Origin: Bacteroidia bacterium
GTDB taxonomy: Bacteria > Bacteroidota > Bacteroidia > Bacteroidales > P3
Assembly: GCA_025999775.1 (NCBI GenBank)
Contig: BNXT01000050.1
Location: 1 to 7,870, forward strand
Reading direction: 5' to 3'
DNA: 7,870 nucleotides
The notes beneath the pieces are model-generated. The model was not told where the DNA came from. It ran no database searches and saw only the letters and a list, made by a program, of their open reading frames with translations. The number at the start of each line of letters is the position of its first letter. Within the stretch, counting starts at the first letter, position 1. This document shows positions 7,668 through 7,870 of this stretch, piece after piece. Made by a program: the position numbers and the translations under genes.

Positions 7668-7808
7668 CTAATAAGGCAGTTTCTCATAGTTACGTGACGG
7701 ACTACTACCGTAGGCAGGACAAGGCTTTGCGTGTTTTGAAGAGGACGAACACGATGCAAAAAGCCCAAGCAAAACCAAAACAACCAAGAAAATTTTAATA
7801 CGTTTCAT
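7668..7808 (-). CDS. Small lipoprotein (46 residues)
   Basis: The chosen start gives MKRIKIFLVVLVLLGLFASC: a KR n-region, a 13-residue hydrophobic core, and a FAS|C lipobox with Cys20 as the lipidated residue (Phe at -3 is less usual than Leu but tolerated in Bacteroidota). The mature peptide is only 27 residues, CSSSSKHAKPCPAYGSSPSR..., with a CPAYG motif of the kind I recall from other tiny Bacteroidales lipoproteins of unknown function. An upstream in-frame ATG at 7859 would add 17 residues (MRNLKIFTYICTINSFF), but it lies within the promoter described below and would spoil the signal peptide, so it is rejected. This is the first gene of the operon, 5 nt ahead of the barrel gene. Function unknown; outer-membrane attachment is expected. 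Confidence 0.78.
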   Translation of the reverse strand: MKRIKIFLVVLVLLGLFASCSSSSKHAKPCPAYGSSPSRNYEKLPY

Positions 7809-7827
7809 AAAGAAGCTATTGATAGTG

Positions 7828-7860
7828 CAAATGTACGTAAAAATTTTCAGATTACGCAAA
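7828..7860 (-). promoter_or_regulatory. Bacteroidota-type promoter for the four-gene operon
   Basis: On the minus strand a -7 box TACATTTG (7835-7828) matches TAnnTTTG exactly. A TTTG -33 box lies at 7860-7857, preceded by a T-run. The 21-nt gap is in the range seen for Bacteroidota housekeeping promoters. Transcription would begin near 7821-7825, leaving a leader of roughly 13-17 nt before the ATG at 7808. The placement supports that ATG over the one at 7859. Confidence 0.7.
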
Positions 7861-7870
7861 AAAAAACTCA

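Noticed and set aside
7809..7859. N-terminal extension of the small lipoprotein to the ATG at 7859
   Set aside because: The segment carries the promoter boxes, and the extra 17 residues would precede a complete lipoprotein signal peptide.

Overview
The window looks like chromosomal DNA of a Bacteroidota bacterium, most likely of the Bacteroidales type. Four things point there: a very large surface protein ending in a type IX secretion (T9SS) sorting domain; GLUG and MBG-like repeats in that protein; a TAnnTTTG/TTTG promoter of the Bacteroidota sigma type; and almost no Shine-Dalgarno sequences ahead of the genes. Base composition is moderate, with no abrupt shift visible by eye.

Layout: Positions 2-4870 (+ strand) hold one giant gene whose start lies left of the window. 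It encodes a secreted multidomain protein, in order: signal peptide, GLUG repeat module, right-handed beta-helix with a GGG ladder, tandem MBG/Ig-like beta domains, and a T9SS type A C-terminal signal. It converges, with only 11 bp between stop codons, on a four-gene cluster read on the minus strand. In order of transcription that cluster is: a 46-residue lipoprotein (7808-7668), a 258-residue predicted outer-membrane beta-barrel protein (7662-6886), coaD (6873-6415), and a membrane-embedded family 2 glycosyltransferase (6411-4882). Gaps of 5, 12 and 3 nt, with a good promoter ahead of the first gene, argue for one operon.

How the parts fit: the giant protein should cross the inner membrane by Sec and the outer membrane by the T9SS. 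It would then be anchored or released at the cell surface, probably as an adhesin or a structural or binding protein; no catalytic site is recognisable. The minus-strand operon mixes envelope genes (lipoprotein, barrel, glycosyltransferase) with one housekeeping enzyme of coenzyme A synthesis. A functional link between the giant protein and the operon is not shown by the sequence.

No RNA genes, CRISPR arrays, insertion sequences or phage genes were seen, and no gene-free stretch exceeds 62 bases. I did not find a convincing new biological system. The points most worth a second look are the density of putative O-glycosylation motifs in the giant protein, the glycosyltransferase that carries only part of a phosphoglycosyltransferase-like region, and the three operon genes that share one reading frame separated only by stop codons.
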